Source: Nocardioides guangzhouensis
GTDB lineage: Bacteria > Actinomycetota > Actinomycetes > Propionibacteriales > Nocardioidaceae
DNA: 64,000 bases
Assembly: GCF_004519545.1 (NCBI RefSeq)
Contig: NZ_SDKM01000003.1
Location: forward strand, 1 to 64,000
Direction of reading: 5' to 3'
Shown: in pieces, positions 46,344 through 55,299 of the stretch
How the letters are laid out: each line of letters starts with the position of its first letter
Numbering within the stretch: the stretch's first letter is position 1
Translations under genes and position numbers: made by a program
The notes under the pieces: generated by a model
Databases searched by the model: none
What the model saw: only the letters and a program-made list of their open reading frames with translations
What the model was told of the DNA's origin: nothing

Positions 46344-46760
46344 TCATGCCGGGACCACCCGACGCCCGGAGATGTGCTCCGCGGAAATCCGGATGTGCAC
46401 GTTCCGGTTGCCCCCGATCCACGGTTGCGGGCGGTCGGCGGGGTCGGGGAGCTCGTCCCACTCGAGGACCTCGGACTCTCCCTGCACCAGCACGCTCCAG
46501 CCGGACTGCTGGAAGTCGTCGTGGTCGTCGATCTGGAACGCCTTGGGCCCGTCGCGAAAGTGCCGGGCCAGCAGCGAGTGCGCGGACGTGCGGAACACGA
46601 CGTACTCGCCGTCGAAGCGGTAGTTGACGGGCACCATGGCCGGGATCCCGTTCTCGCACCAGGCCACCCGGCCGACCCGGTTCTCGGTCAGGAGCTCGCG
46701 GCACTCGCTGTCGTCGAGGTCGCGGAGATGACCGGGGTACCACTGCTCGTCGGTGCGCAT
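46344..46760 (-). CDS. Pyridoxamine 5'-phosphate oxidase-fold protein
   Basis: 138 aa from the ATG at 46760 with a strong AAGGAGGT ribosome site. Split-barrel flavin/F420 fold: DSECRELLTENRVGRVAWCENGIPAMVPVNYRFDGEYVVFRTS, then DHDDFQQSGWSVLVQGESEVLE. Paralogue of 42673. Proteins of this type appear in the DosR regulon of mycobacteria. Adjacent to devR (22 bases) and facing a DevR-type box at 46857. Confidence 0.84.
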   Translation of the reverse strand: MRTDEQWYPGHLRDLDDSECRELLTENRVGRVAWCENGIPAMVPVNYRFDGEYVVFRTSAHSLLARHFRDGPKAFQIDDHDDFQQSGWSVLVQGESEVLEWDELPDPADRPQPWIGGNRNVHIRISAEHISGRRVVPA

Positions 46761-46856
46761 GGCGACCTCCTTCGGTCTCTCTGTCGAGGTTCGTGGGTTC
46801 ATTCCAGCGTCGCCCGGGCGGACCCTCGCGGGGAGGGCCGGTGGGCCGCGGGGCCT

Positions 46857-46870
46857 GGGACCAACGACCC
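46857..46870. promoter_or_regulatory. Candidate DevR (DosR) box 3
   Basis: GGGACCAACGACCC lies in the 146-base divergent space between the oxidase-fold gene (start 46760) and the NAD(P)-binding gene (start 46907). One site could serve both promoters. It is one of three similar sites within 4.6 kb. Confidence 0.55.
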
Positions 46871-46906
46871 GTTACGGTCGACGCTGAACCCACACCAGGA
46901 GGTCCC

Positions 46907-47554
46907 ATGTCCCGCATCGCCGTCATCGGCGGCCACGGCAAGGTCGCCCTGCACCTCGCCCGGATCCTGACCGAGCGCGGTCACCAGGTCAGCGCGATCG
47001 TCCGCAACCCCACGCACCGCGACGACGTCGAGGCGACGGGTGCCGAGGCGGTGGTCGCGGACGTGGAGGGCCTCGACGTGGACGAGCTGGCCGAGGTGCT
47101 GGCCGGCCACGACGCCGTCGTGTGGTCGGCCGGCGCGGGCGGCGGCGACCCGGAGCGCACGTACGCCGTCGACAGGGACGCCGCGGTCGAGTCGATGGCG
47201 GCCGCCGACCAGGCCGGGATCCGGCGCTACGTGATGGTGTCCTACTTCGGCGCGTCGCCGGACCACGGCGTCCCGGAGGACGATGGCTTCTTCGCCTACG
47301 CCGAGGCGAAGGCCGCCGCCGACGAGCACCTGCGCGGCACCGACCTCGACTGGACCGTGCTCGGACCGTCCCGGCTCACCACCGATCCCGCCACCGGCCG
47401 GATCGAGACCGGCCCGACCGTGACCTCGTCCTCGGTCACCCGCGAGGACGTCGCGCTGGTCGTGGCCGCCACCCTCGAGGACCCCGGCACGGTCGGGCGG
47501 ACGATCCGGTTCAACAACGGCGAGACTCCGATCGCGGAGGCCCTCGCCGGGTAG
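46907..47554 (+). CDS. NAD(P)-binding, NmrA/atypical SDR protein
   Basis: 215 aa; ATG at 46907 with AGGAGGT. The Rossmann motif is RIAVIGGHGKVALHLARILTERGHQVSAIVRNP, with DVEGLDVDELAEVLAGHDAVVWSAGAGG as the second strand region. YAEAKAAADEHL replaces the classic YxxxK spacing, as in the atypical SDR5 group (YwnB-like). It probably binds NAD(P)H as reductase or redox sensor. Placed with the DevRS island. Confidence 0.85.
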   Translation: MSRIAVIGGHGKVALHLARILTERGHQVSAIVRNPTHRDDVEATGAEAVVADVEGLDVDELAEVLAGHDAVVWSAGAGGGDPERTYAVDRDAAVESMAAADQAGIRRYVMVSYFGASPDHGVPEDDGFFAYAEAKAAADEHLRGTDLDWTVLGPSRLTTDPATGRIETGPTVTSSSVTREDVALVVAATLEDPGTVGRTIRFNNGETPIAEALAG

Positions 47555-47570
47555 GGCCCGGGCGCCGCGG

Positions 47571-48251
47571 TCAGGACCTGCCGCTGGACGATGGCCTGGC
47601 AGCTGCGGCCGCGGCATCCAGGATCACCTCGATGCCCATCCGGTGCACCGCCCTGTCCTCCAGCGCCATCAGGTCGCCGCGCAGGCCGGCGACGACCGGG
47701 AACTGCTGTGCGTCGACCTTCCCGAGCTCGCCGGTCCACGAGGTCCGCGGGGACCCGGCCGCGACGCGCAGGCGCTCCACGGCGACGGACGAGCCGACGG
47801 AGACGATGAAGCTGGACACCACCGCGTAGAAGCGGACCGCGTCCTGCGGGTCCAGCCCGGCGTCCTGGAGCCGCTCGAGCACGAGCTCCATGCACGCCGT
47901 CTCGCCGGGCCCGCCGGTGGTGAGGACGTGCACCTCCGCGCACACCGACGGGTACCGGGCGCACACCCCCCAGGTCAGCTCCGCGAGCTGGTGGATCTGC
48001 TCACGCCAGGACCCGGACAGGTCCACCTGTCCCTCGGCCTCGACGAGGAGCCGGTCGAGGACGCCGCAGACGAGGTCCTCCTTGTCGCGGAAGTGCCGGT
48101 AGACCGCGGTCGGGTCGGCGTCGAGCGCCGTGCCCAGGGACCGGAACGTGAGCGGTCGACCCTCCGCGGCCAGCCGGGTGGCGGCCTCGAGGATCGCGGG
48201 GCGCGTCAGCTGGGCCCTGCGGCGGGTGCCGTCGGCATCGGCGGTGCTCAT
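47571..48251 (-). CDS. TetR family regulator
   Basis: 226 aa from the ATG at 48251. The HTH is about residues 20-63: AILEAATRLAAEGRPLTFRSLGTALDADPTAVYRHFRDKEDLV, a typical TetR DNA-reading segment. The C-terminal ligand domain is not assignable. It is divergent from the transport/amidase operon, and repeated GTTGAC half-sites lie between, so it is probably the local repressor of that operon. Confidence 0.85.
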   Translation of the reverse strand: MSTADADGTRRRAQLTRPAILEAATRLAAEGRPLTFRSLGTALDADPTAVYRHFRDKEDLVCGVLDRLLVEAEGQVDLSGSWREQIHQLAELTWGVCARYPSVCAEVHVLTTGGPGETACMELVLERLQDAGLDPQDAVRFYAVVSSFIVSVGSSVAVERLRVAAGSPRTSWTGELGKVDAQQFPVVAGLRGDLMALEDRAVHRMGIEVILDAAAAAARPSSSGRS

Positions 48252-48345
48252 GGTCCTCCCGGCTCCGTGGGGTCGTCCGCATCGTGCCAGACGGTCGGCG
48301 GACGGCAGCGACCTGGAGCGATTCTGGACCGGCATCAACGATGTA

Positions 48346-48372
48346 GTCAACACCGTTGACACCAGTGTTGAC
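48346..48372. promoter_or_regulatory. Triple GTTGAC-type half-sites, candidate TetR operator
   Basis: GTCAACACC, GTTGACACC and GTGTTGAC follow each other: GTCAAC (48346) and GTTGAC (48355) form an inverted repeat, and GTCAACAC (48346-48353) pairs exactly with GTGTTGAC (48365-48372). Overlapping symmetric sites between a TetR gene and its divergent target fit an operator; TTGAC could also act as -35 elements. Confidence 0.6.
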
Positions 48373-48432
48373 CAAACCTACGGTGTGACGCAGCCCACGC
48401 GGGCCCGCCGACCCCACGACCCCGGAGCAGAC

Positions 48433-50093
48433 ATGAACCCACGACTCGGACGACCCGGTCCCCGCCGGGCGGCTGCCGCCGCCGGCCTGCTGGCGCTCGG
48501 GCTGGTGACCGCCGCCTGCAGCGGCACCGCCGACTCCTCGGAGACCGGGCACGCAGGCAGCGCCTACGAGCTCACCACGACCACCCCGAAGCCCTCGGGA
48601 GACCTCGACTCGTTCACGTGGTCGATCTACGCGGAGCCGTTCTCCCTCGACTACGCCTACGCCTTCGACTACCCGCCCAACCAGGTGCTGGCCAACGTGT
48701 GCGAGAGCCTGCTGCGCTGGAACCCCGACCTCTCGATCGAGCCCGGGCTGGCCGAGAAGTACGAGCACCCGGACCCGACCACCTGGGTCTACACGATCCG
48801 CCAGGGCGTCACCTTCCACGACGGCTCGCCGCTGACCCCCGAGGATGTCGTCGCCTCGCTCCAGCGGCACCTGGACCCGGCGGTCGGCTCGTTCTGGGGG
48901 GCCCGGTCTTCCTCAACGTGAGGTCGATCGAGAAGACCGGGGACCACGAGGTCACCGTGCGGTTGAAGAAGCCGGACTCGATGTTCAACCAGTACATGGC
49001 GGTCAGCCCGGGGACCATCGAGTCGGCGAAGACGTTGGCCGCGGCGGGCAAGGACTACGGGAACGCCTCGTCCGGCGTCAACTGCACCGGCCCGTTCCAG
49101 TTCGACTCGTGGCAGCAGGGCGAGAAGATCACCCTCAGCCGGTACGACGACTACTGGGACGACGACCTCCGGGCCCGGTCCGGCAAGGTCGAGTTCGTCT
49201 TCCTTCCCGACCCCAACACGCGCGTCAACGCCTGGGCGTCCGGCCAGGTCGACGGGGGCTGGATGGTTCCGGCGAACGCGTTCCCGCAGCTGCGCGCGAG
49301 CGACGCCGGCGACCTCTACTACGGCGAGAACACCTCGGTCACCTCCGAGATCGTGAGCGACACCTCCGGGATCCTCGGGGACACGAGGGTCCGCCGCGCC
49401 CTCCTGATGGCCACCGACCGCAAGGGGATCGTCGAGGCCGGCGAGCAGGGCGTGGCGGACGTCGCCCGGTCGATGGTCACCGCCAACACCTGGCTCGGCG
49501 TCCCCGACGAGAAGGTCCAGGACCACGTCGAGTCCCTGCCGACGTACGACCACGACCTCGAGGCGGCCAAGGCCCTGGCCAAGGAGGCCGGCGTGGACGG
49601 CCAGCGCATCGTGATCGCCACCACGCCCGCCTTCCAGGCTGCCGACGTGATCACCGCCGCCGTCGCGCAGGCGGCCAGGGACATCGGCCTCGACCCGAAG
49701 ATCGAGACGATCTCGCCGGACAAGTACACGACCCTGTTCAGCGACCCCGCGGCACGCAAGGGGATCGACCTGTTCCTCACCAACTGGTACACCTCGCTGG
49801 CGGACCCGATGGAGTTCTTCGGGGTCCTGCGGACCGGCCAGTTCAGCAACTACGGCGCGTGGTCCGACCCCGCGTTCGACACGGCCGCGCTGGCGGCGCT
49901 GGACGCCGAGGTCGACCACCCCAAGCGCGTCGACGACATGGCCGAGGCGGACCGGATCGCCATGGAGGAGCTGCCTTGGCTGCCCCTCTACACCGCCCCC
50001 ACCAGTATGTGGCTCGGCGACCGGATCACCGGCGTCCAGCCCTCGATCGCCTTCCTCTACTACCCCTTGGCCGCAACGATCGGAGCCAAGTGA
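48433..50093 (+). pseudogene. Peptide-type ABC solute-binding lipoprotein, frameshifted
   Basis: From the ATG at 48433 a lipoprotein signal ends at Cys29 (LVTAAC). The SBP_bac_5 fold follows: YPPNQVLANVCESLLRWNPDLSIEPGLAEKYEHPDPTTWVYTIRQGVTFHDGSPLTPEDVV. After GSFWG (Trp155) the frame is lost at the six-G run 48896-48901; the matching continuation GPVFLNVRSIEKTGDHEVTVRLKKPDSM is in another frame to 50093. One added G restores 553 aa. Everything downstream is intact, so a sequencing slip or a slippery tract is plausible. It would bind oligopeptides or related solutes. Confidence 0.85.
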
Positions 50094-51505
50094 TGGACCT
50101 GCACCACCTGACCGCCACCCGCGCACGGGACCTGTTCCGGCGCCGCGAGCTCTCACCCGTGGAGCTGCTCGACGCCGTGAACACCCGGATCGACAAGACC
50201 GAGCCGATCGTCAACGCGCTCACCGAGGAGATGCGCGAGGAGGCGTACGCGTCGGCCCGCGAGGCCGAGCGGCGGTACGCCGGCCTCGGGCCGGAGCCGC
50301 GCCCCCTCGAGGGGATCCCGCTGGTCCTCAAGGAGGAGCAGCCGATCGCCGGCCGCACCATCGAGGAGGGTTCCCTGCTCGAGAGGGGCCGGGTGTCCGA
50401 CGTGTCGCACCCGCTGGTCGACCGGGTCAGGGACGCCGGTGCCGTCGTCCACGCGCGCTCGACCACGCCCGAGTTCTCCTGCGCGCCGTTCACGCACAGC
50501 CGGCTGTGGGGGGTGACCCGCAACCCGTGGAACACCGAGGCCACCCCCGGGGGGTCCTCCGGAGGCTCCGGCGCGGCGCTGGCCGCCGGGCAGACGATCC
50601 TCGCGACCGGCTCCGACATCGGTGGCTCGATCCGCATCCCCGCCTCCTTCTGCGGCGTGGTCGGCTTCAAGCCCCCGTTCGGGCGGGTCCCCGGGCTGCC
50701 GCCCTTCAACCAGGACACCTACTGCGCGGACGGGCCGATGGGCCGCAGCGTCGCCGACGTCGCGTTGCTGCAGAACGTGCTCTCGGGGGCGCACCCGTGG
50801 GACCAGGCCTCGTTGCGGGAACAGGTGCGGCTGCCGCTGCAGCCCGAGCCCGCCGAGGGGCTCCGGGTGGCACTCTGCGTCGACCTCGGTGACTACCCCG
50901 TCGACCCGGTGGTCGCCGCCCACACCTACCGGGCCGCCGAGGCGCTCCGCGCGGTCGGCGTCACGGTCGACGAGGTGAGCCTGCCCTGGACCCGGGAGCA
51001 GCTGATCGAGACCGCCTGGGCGCACTTCGGTGCGGTGATGGGACCGTTCATCGACGAGGTCGTCGGGGACAACGCCGACCTGGTCATGCCCTACACCCGG
51101 GCCTTCGCCGAGCGCGCGGCCGAGGCGGCGCCGTACGCCGTCGGCCTGATGGGCGAGGCCGAGCTCTACCGCCCGCTGGGACAGGTGCTCGAGCACTACC
51201 ACGCCCTGCTGTGCCCGACGGTCGGGGCGCAGGCCATCCCCGCGGAGCCCGAGGGCGTCGACTACCTCGTCGCGGTGGGTTCCGAGTCCTACCCCTGGAC
51301 CGACGTCCTGCTGACCATGCCGTTCAACGTGGTCGGCCGGGTCCCCGTGCTCGCGGTCCCGTCCGGGGTCGCCCCGAACGGCGTGCCCACGGGCATGCAG
51401 ATCGTCGGGCGCACGTACGACGACCCGACCGTCTTCCGGCTCGGCGCCGCGCTGGAGTGCGAGCTCGACCTGTGGACCGACGACTCCTGGTGGCCCTCGC
51501 TGTGA
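50093..51505 (+). CDS. Amidase signature family hydrolase
   Basis: 470 aa; ATG shares a base with the previous stop (TGATG). The Ser-cisSer-Lys triad is complete: Lys80 (LVLKEEQ), Ser155 in TPGGSSGGSGAAL and Ser179 in GSDIGGSIRIPA. It cleaves an amide bond in the cytoplasm. Between the binding protein and permease genes, it probably acts on the imported compound. Glutamyl-tRNA amidotransferase subunit A is unlikely because no gatB/gatC is near. Confidence 0.9.
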   Translation: MDLHHLTATRARDLFRRRELSPVELLDAVNTRIDKTEPIVNALTEEMREEAYASAREAERRYAGLGPEPRPLEGIPLVLKEEQPIAGRTIEEGSLLERGRVSDVSHPLVDRVRDAGAVVHARSTTPEFSCAPFTHSRLWGVTRNPWNTEATPGGSSGGSGAALAAGQTILATGSDIGGSIRIPASFCGVVGFKPPFGRVPGLPPFNQDTYCADGPMGRSVADVALLQNVLSGAHPWDQASLREQVRLPLQPEPAEGLRVALCVDLGDYPVDPVVAAHTYRAAEALRAVGVTVDEVSLPWTREQLIETAWAHFGAVMGPFIDEVVGDNADLVMPYTRAFAERAAEAAPYAVGLMGEAELYRPLGQVLEHYHALLCPTVGAQAIPAEPEGVDYLVAVGSESYPWTDVLLTMPFNVVGRVPVLAVPSGVAPNGVPTGMQIVGRTYDDPTVFRLGAALECELDLWTDDSWWPSL

Positions 51506-52479
51506 CCCGCGCGGAGTCGGTGGTCGCGGCGATCCGGTACGTCGCGCGGCGGGGACTGGCCGTGGTGGTGACCCTGCTGGTGTCGTCGTTCCTGGTCTTC
51601 TCCTCGCTGTACGTGGCGCCGGGGGACCCGGTGGACTTCCTGGTGCAGGGCCGGAGCCCGTCGCCGGAGACGATCGCGGCGGTCGAGGCGCAGTACGGCC
51701 TCGACCAGCCGTTCTGGCGGCAGTACGTCGACTGGCTCGGCGGCGTGCTGCACGGCGACCTCGGACGGTCCTTCCAGTACCGCGACGACGTCTCCGCGAT
51801 CGTGGCCAGCCGGCTCGGCACCACCCTGCTGCTCATGGCCATGTCCGCCGCGCTGATCACGGTGGCCGGGCTGGCCGCCGGGATCGTGGGGGCGCTGACC
51901 GCCGGCCGCCGAGCGGACCGGGCGCTGCTGGTCACCACGACGTTGCTGGCGGCCACGCCGTCGTTCGTCGCGGCAATCCTGCTGATCTCCGTGTTCGGGG
52001 TCCGGCTCGGGTGGTTCCCGACGTTCGGTGCCGGCGAGGGCCTGCCCGACCGGGTCTACCACCTGGTGCTGCCGGCGATCGCGCTGGCACTGACGTTCAT
52101 CGCCCTGGTCGCGAGGGTCACCCGGTCGGCGATGCTCGACGAGCTCGGCCGCGAGCACGTCGAGGTGGCGACCAGCCGCGGGCTCCCGCGGCGGACCGTC
52201 GTGCGGCGCCACGTGCTGCGCAACGCGCTGGGCCCGATCACCACCGTCTCGGGGATCCTCGTCGCCGGCCTGCTGGTCAGCAGCGCCGTCGTCGAGTCGG
52301 CGTTCGGACTCAGCGGCCTCGGGTCGCTGCTCGTCCAGTCGGTCGACAAGGGGGACTTCCCGGTCGTCCAGGCCGTGGTGCTGATCGTGGTGTCCGCGTT
52401 CGTGCTGGTGAACCTCGTGGTCGACCTGCTCCAGCCGGTCATCGACCCGCGCTCCATCGCCGGGACGGCGGCCCGGTGA
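51502..52479 (+). CDS. Peptide-type ABC transporter permease (DppB-like)
   Basis: 325 aa, GTG start overlapping the amidase stop. Six spans; starts YVARRGLAVVVTLLVSSFLVFSSLYVAPGDPVDFLVQG, the GDP motif of DppB proteins, and contains the permease loop VRRHVLRNALGPITTVSG for ATPase contact, ending with VVESAFGLSGLGSLLVQSV. Imports peptides or similar solutes with the other three components. Confidence 0.93.
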   Translation: MTRAESVVAAIRYVARRGLAVVVTLLVSSFLVFSSLYVAPGDPVDFLVQGRSPSPETIAAVEAQYGLDQPFWRQYVDWLGGVLHGDLGRSFQYRDDVSAIVASRLGTTLLLMAMSAALITVAGLAAGIVGALTAGRRADRALLVTTTLLAATPSFVAAILLISVFGVRLGWFPTFGAGEGLPDRVYHLVLPAIALALTFIALVARVTRSAMLDELGREHVEVATSRGLPRRTVVRRHVLRNALGPITTVSGILVAGLLVSSAVVESAFGLSGLGSLLVQSVDKGDFPVVQAVVLIVVSAFVLVNLVVDLLQPVIDPRSIAGTAAR

Positions 52480-53339
52480 GCGCGCTCGGCGCGGTCGTCC
52501 GGCCCGGCCGCCTGTCCCTGCCCCGCTCGCTGCGGAGCGACGCCGTGCTCCTGGCCGCCGGCGTGGTCCTGGTGGCGTTCGTCGCGGCCTGCCTGTTCGC
52601 GCCGTGGCTCGCACCGTACGACCCGGACGCGACCGACCTGGGCAACGTCCTGGCGCCGTCGAGCCCGGAGCACTGGCTCGGGACCGACCAGGTCGGGCGC
52701 GACACCCTGTCGCGGCTGCTGTACGGCGCGCGGACCAGCCTGGTCGGGCCGCTCCTGGTGGTGGTCACGTCGACGGTGCTGGGCGTGCTGGTCGGCATGG
52801 TCGCCGGCTGGCGCGGCGGCTGGCTGGACGCGACCCTCAGCCGGGTCCTCGACATCGCCTTCGCGTTCCCGGCCCTCCTGCTGGCGATCCTGGCCGTCTC
52901 GCTGTTCGGCAAGGGCCTCGCCGCGCCGGTCATGGCGATGTCCATCGCGTACACGCCGTTCGTGGCCCGGCAGGTGCGCGGCCTGGTGCGGTCGGCCCGC
53001 TCGCGGCCGTACGTGTCGGCGTACGCGGTGCAGGGGTTCGGCCCGGTCGACGTCGCGCTGCGGCGCGTGCTGCCGAACATCGCCCCGGTCGTCCTTGCGC
53101 AGGCCACCGTCCTGTTCGGCTACGCGCTGCTGGACCTCGCCGCACTGTCGTTCCTGGGCCTCGGCGTGCAGCCGCCCACCTCCGACTGGGGCGCCATGAT
53201 CAACGAGAGCCGCGGCGCGGTGCTGCTCGGGCAGCCGCTGACGGCCGTCGTGCCCTCGGTGGCGGTCATCGTGACCGTGGTCGCCTTCAACCTGCTGGGC
53301 GAGGAGCTCGGCGACCGGATTGCAAGGAGGGACGCATGA
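52476..53339 (+). CDS. Peptide-type ABC transporter permease (DppC-like)
   Basis: 287 aa, GTG start in the previous stop. It has the DppC N-terminal region LFAPWLAPYDPDATDLGNVLAPSSPEHWLGTDQVGRDTLSRLLYGARTSL and the ATPase-contact loop ALRRVLPNIAPVVLAQATV. Pairs with the DppB-like permease to form the channel. Confidence 0.93.
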   Translation: MSALGAVVRPGRLSLPRSLRSDAVLLAAGVVLVAFVAACLFAPWLAPYDPDATDLGNVLAPSSPEHWLGTDQVGRDTLSRLLYGARTSLVGPLLVVVTSTVLGVLVGMVAGWRGGWLDATLSRVLDIAFAFPALLLAILAVSLFGKGLAAPVMAMSIAYTPFVARQVRGLVRSARSRPYVSAYAVQGFGPVDVALRRVLPNIAPVVLAQATVLFGYALLDLAALSFLGLGVQPPTSDWGAMINESRGAVLLGQPLTAVVPSVAVIVTVVAFNLLGEELGDRIARRDA

Positions 53340-54343
53340 GCGGTCCGCTGCTGGAGATGTCCGACGTCTGGCTCCGTCTCCCGGAGGTGGCGCGGAGGCC
53401 CGTGCTCGCCGGCGTGGACCTGCAGGTGGGCGCCGGCGAGATCGTCGGGCTCGTGGGCGAGTCCGGCTCGGGGAAGTCGGTGACCGCGCGTGCCGCCCTG
53501 GGGCTGCTGCCTCCGACGGCGGAGGTGGAGGGGCGGGTGACGGTCGACGGCGTCGACGTGCTCAGCGCTCCGGCCGCCGACGTACGCCGGCTGCGCGCCG
53601 AGTCGGTGGCGATGGTGTTCCAGGACCCACGGGCCGGGATCAACCCCATGCGGCGCATCGGTGACCACCTCACCGAGTCGGCGCGCCTGACCGGTCGGCG
53701 ACGCGACCTCGATGCCGCCCGGGCCCGTGCGCTGGAGCTGCTCGACGCGGTGGGACTGCCCGATCCGCGACGGCACCTGCGCCAGTACCCCCATGAGCTC
53801 TCGGGCGGCATGCTCCAGCGGGTCATGATCGCCGGCGCCCTCATGGGATCCCCGCGGCTGCTGCTCTGCGACGAGCCGACGACCGCGCTCGACGTCACCA
53901 CCCAGGCCGAGATCGTCGCGCTGCTCGGGCGGCTGCAGCGGGAGCGCGGCATGGGGATGCTGTTCATCACGCACGACCTCGACCTCGCCGCCTCGGTCTG
54001 CGACCGCATCCACGTGATGTACGCCGGTCGCGTGGTCGAGCAGGCACCTGCGCTCGGCCTCTTCGAGCAGCCACGCCACCCCTACACGGCCGGGCTGCTG
54101 GCGTCGACGCCGGCGATCGACGGCGGGGGCACGCGGCTGCGGGCGATCCCGGGCGTGCCGCTCAGCCTCCTCGAGGACCCGTCGGGGTGTGTGTTCGCCG
54201 CCCGCTGCGACAGGGTCCTGGACGAGGTGTGCCGTGTGCTCGCGCCGCCGGTGGTGGCGGACGGGGTCCGGAGCGTACGGTGCGCCCGTCCGCTGGAGGC
54301 GCGGACGCCCCGTCACGCCTTGCGGACGGAGTGCGTGTCGTGA
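53336..54343 (+). CDS. Peptide-type ABC transporter ATPase (DppD-like)
   Basis: 335 aa; ATG with AAGGAGG upstream. Walker A GESGSGKS, Q-loop VFQDPRAGINP, signature LSGGMLQR, Walker B LLLCDEPTTALDV and H-loop THD are intact. The C-terminal oligopeptide domain (HPYTAGLLASTP and a Cys-rich GCVFAARCDRVLDEVC) marks the DppD/OppD type, where Cys residues may bind an Fe-S cluster. Confidence 0.94.
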   Translation: MSGPLLEMSDVWLRLPEVARRPVLAGVDLQVGAGEIVGLVGESGSGKSVTARAALGLLPPTAEVEGRVTVDGVDVLSAPAADVRRLRAESVAMVFQDPRAGINPMRRIGDHLTESARLTGRRRDLDAARARALELLDAVGLPDPRRHLRQYPHELSGGMLQRVMIAGALMGSPRLLLCDEPTTALDVTTQAEIVALLGRLQRERGMGMLFITHDLDLAASVCDRIHVMYAGRVVEQAPALGLFEQPRHPYTAGLLASTPAIDGGGTRLRAIPGVPLSLLEDPSGCVFAARCDRVLDEVCRVLAPPVVADGVRSVRCARPLEARTPRHALRTECVS

Positions 54344-55179
54344 GCGCCCCGCTGCTGGAGGTCCAGCACCTCCGCAAGACCTACCGGACCCACGGGTCGA
54401 CCGTCACGGCTGTCGCCGGCGTCGACCTCACGCTGCCGGAGGGAGGCTCGGTCGGGATCGTCGGGGAGTCCGGGTCTGGCAAGTCGACGACCGCCCGGAT
54501 GCTGGTCGGGCTCGAGGCGCCCGACGCCGGCCGCGTCCTGGTGCACGGGCAGGAGCAGGTGGCGCAGCCCCGCGGCCGGCGCGAGCGGTTGGCCCGGGCC
54601 CGGGCCCTGCAGATCGTGTTCCAGGACCCGTACCTCTCGCTCGACCCGCGCGTCCCGGTGGGCGCCGCCGTCGATCAGGCCGTCCGCCTCCACACGCGGC
54701 TGACGCGCAGCGAGCGGCGGTCGCGGGTCCTGGAGCTCCTGACCCAGGTCGGACTCGGCGAACGTGAGGCCGCGCTCCTGCCCCGCCGGCTCTCCGGGGG
54801 ACAGCGGCAACGGGTGGCGATCGCCCGGGCGCTCGCGGTCGAACCCGACGTGCTGGTGCTGGACGAGGCGGTCTCGGCGCTGGACGTCTCGGTGCAGGCT
54901 CAGGTGCTGAACCTGCTCGCGGACATCCGCGAGCAGACCGGCGTGGGACTGGTGTTCATCAGCCACGACCTGGCCGTCGTGCGGTACCTCTGCGCCGAGA
55001 CGCTGGTGATGCGCGCGGGCGAGGTGGTGGAGCGTGGCGCGACGGATCGGCTGCTCCGCGAGCCCGAACATCCCTACACCCGGCTCCTGCTGTCCGCCGT
55101 CCCGCGTCCCGGTCGGCGGTCGGAGGTCGACGGCGGCACGGCGCTCTCGGGTCGCGGCGTCCCCGCTCCCGGCCGCTGA
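54340..55179 (+). CDS. Peptide-type ABC transporter ATPase (DppF-like)
   Basis: 279 aa, GTG start overlapping the DppD-like stop. Walker A GESGSGKST, Q-loop VFQDPYLSLDPR, signature LSGGQRQRVAIARAL, Walker B VLVLDEAVSALDVSVQ and SHD. HPYTRLLLSAVPRP closes the domain as in DppF. Last gene of the operon; a hairpin follows at 55240. Confidence 0.94.
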   Translation: MSAPLLEVQHLRKTYRTHGSTVTAVAGVDLTLPEGGSVGIVGESGSGKSTTARMLVGLEAPDAGRVLVHGQEQVAQPRGRRERLARARALQIVFQDPYLSLDPRVPVGAAVDQAVRLHTRLTRSERRSRVLELLTQVGLGEREAALLPRRLSGGQRQRVAIARALAVEPDVLVLDEAVSALDVSVQAQVLNLLADIREQTGVGLVFISHDLAVVRYLCAETLVMRAGEVVERGATDRLLREPEHPYTRLLLSAVPRPGRRSEVDGGTALSGRGVPAPGR

Positions 55180-55239
55180 CCGGATCCGGTCAGCTCGCGG
55201 GCGATCCCCCGTCAACACGGGGCCACGGGGGCGTGACCG

Positions 55240-55263
55240 GGGGATGACAGCCCGGTCATCCCC
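55240..55263 (+). terminator. Candidate terminator hairpin
   Basis: GGGGATGAC (55240-55248) pairs with GTCATCCCC (55255-55263) across a 6-base loop. It lies 60 bases past the transporter operon and is followed by only TTG, not a U-tract, so termination is plausible but not shown. Confidence 0.45.
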
Positions 55264-55299
55264 TTGCCACCCCGGGGGTGCTCGGCCCAAGGTTGAGGG

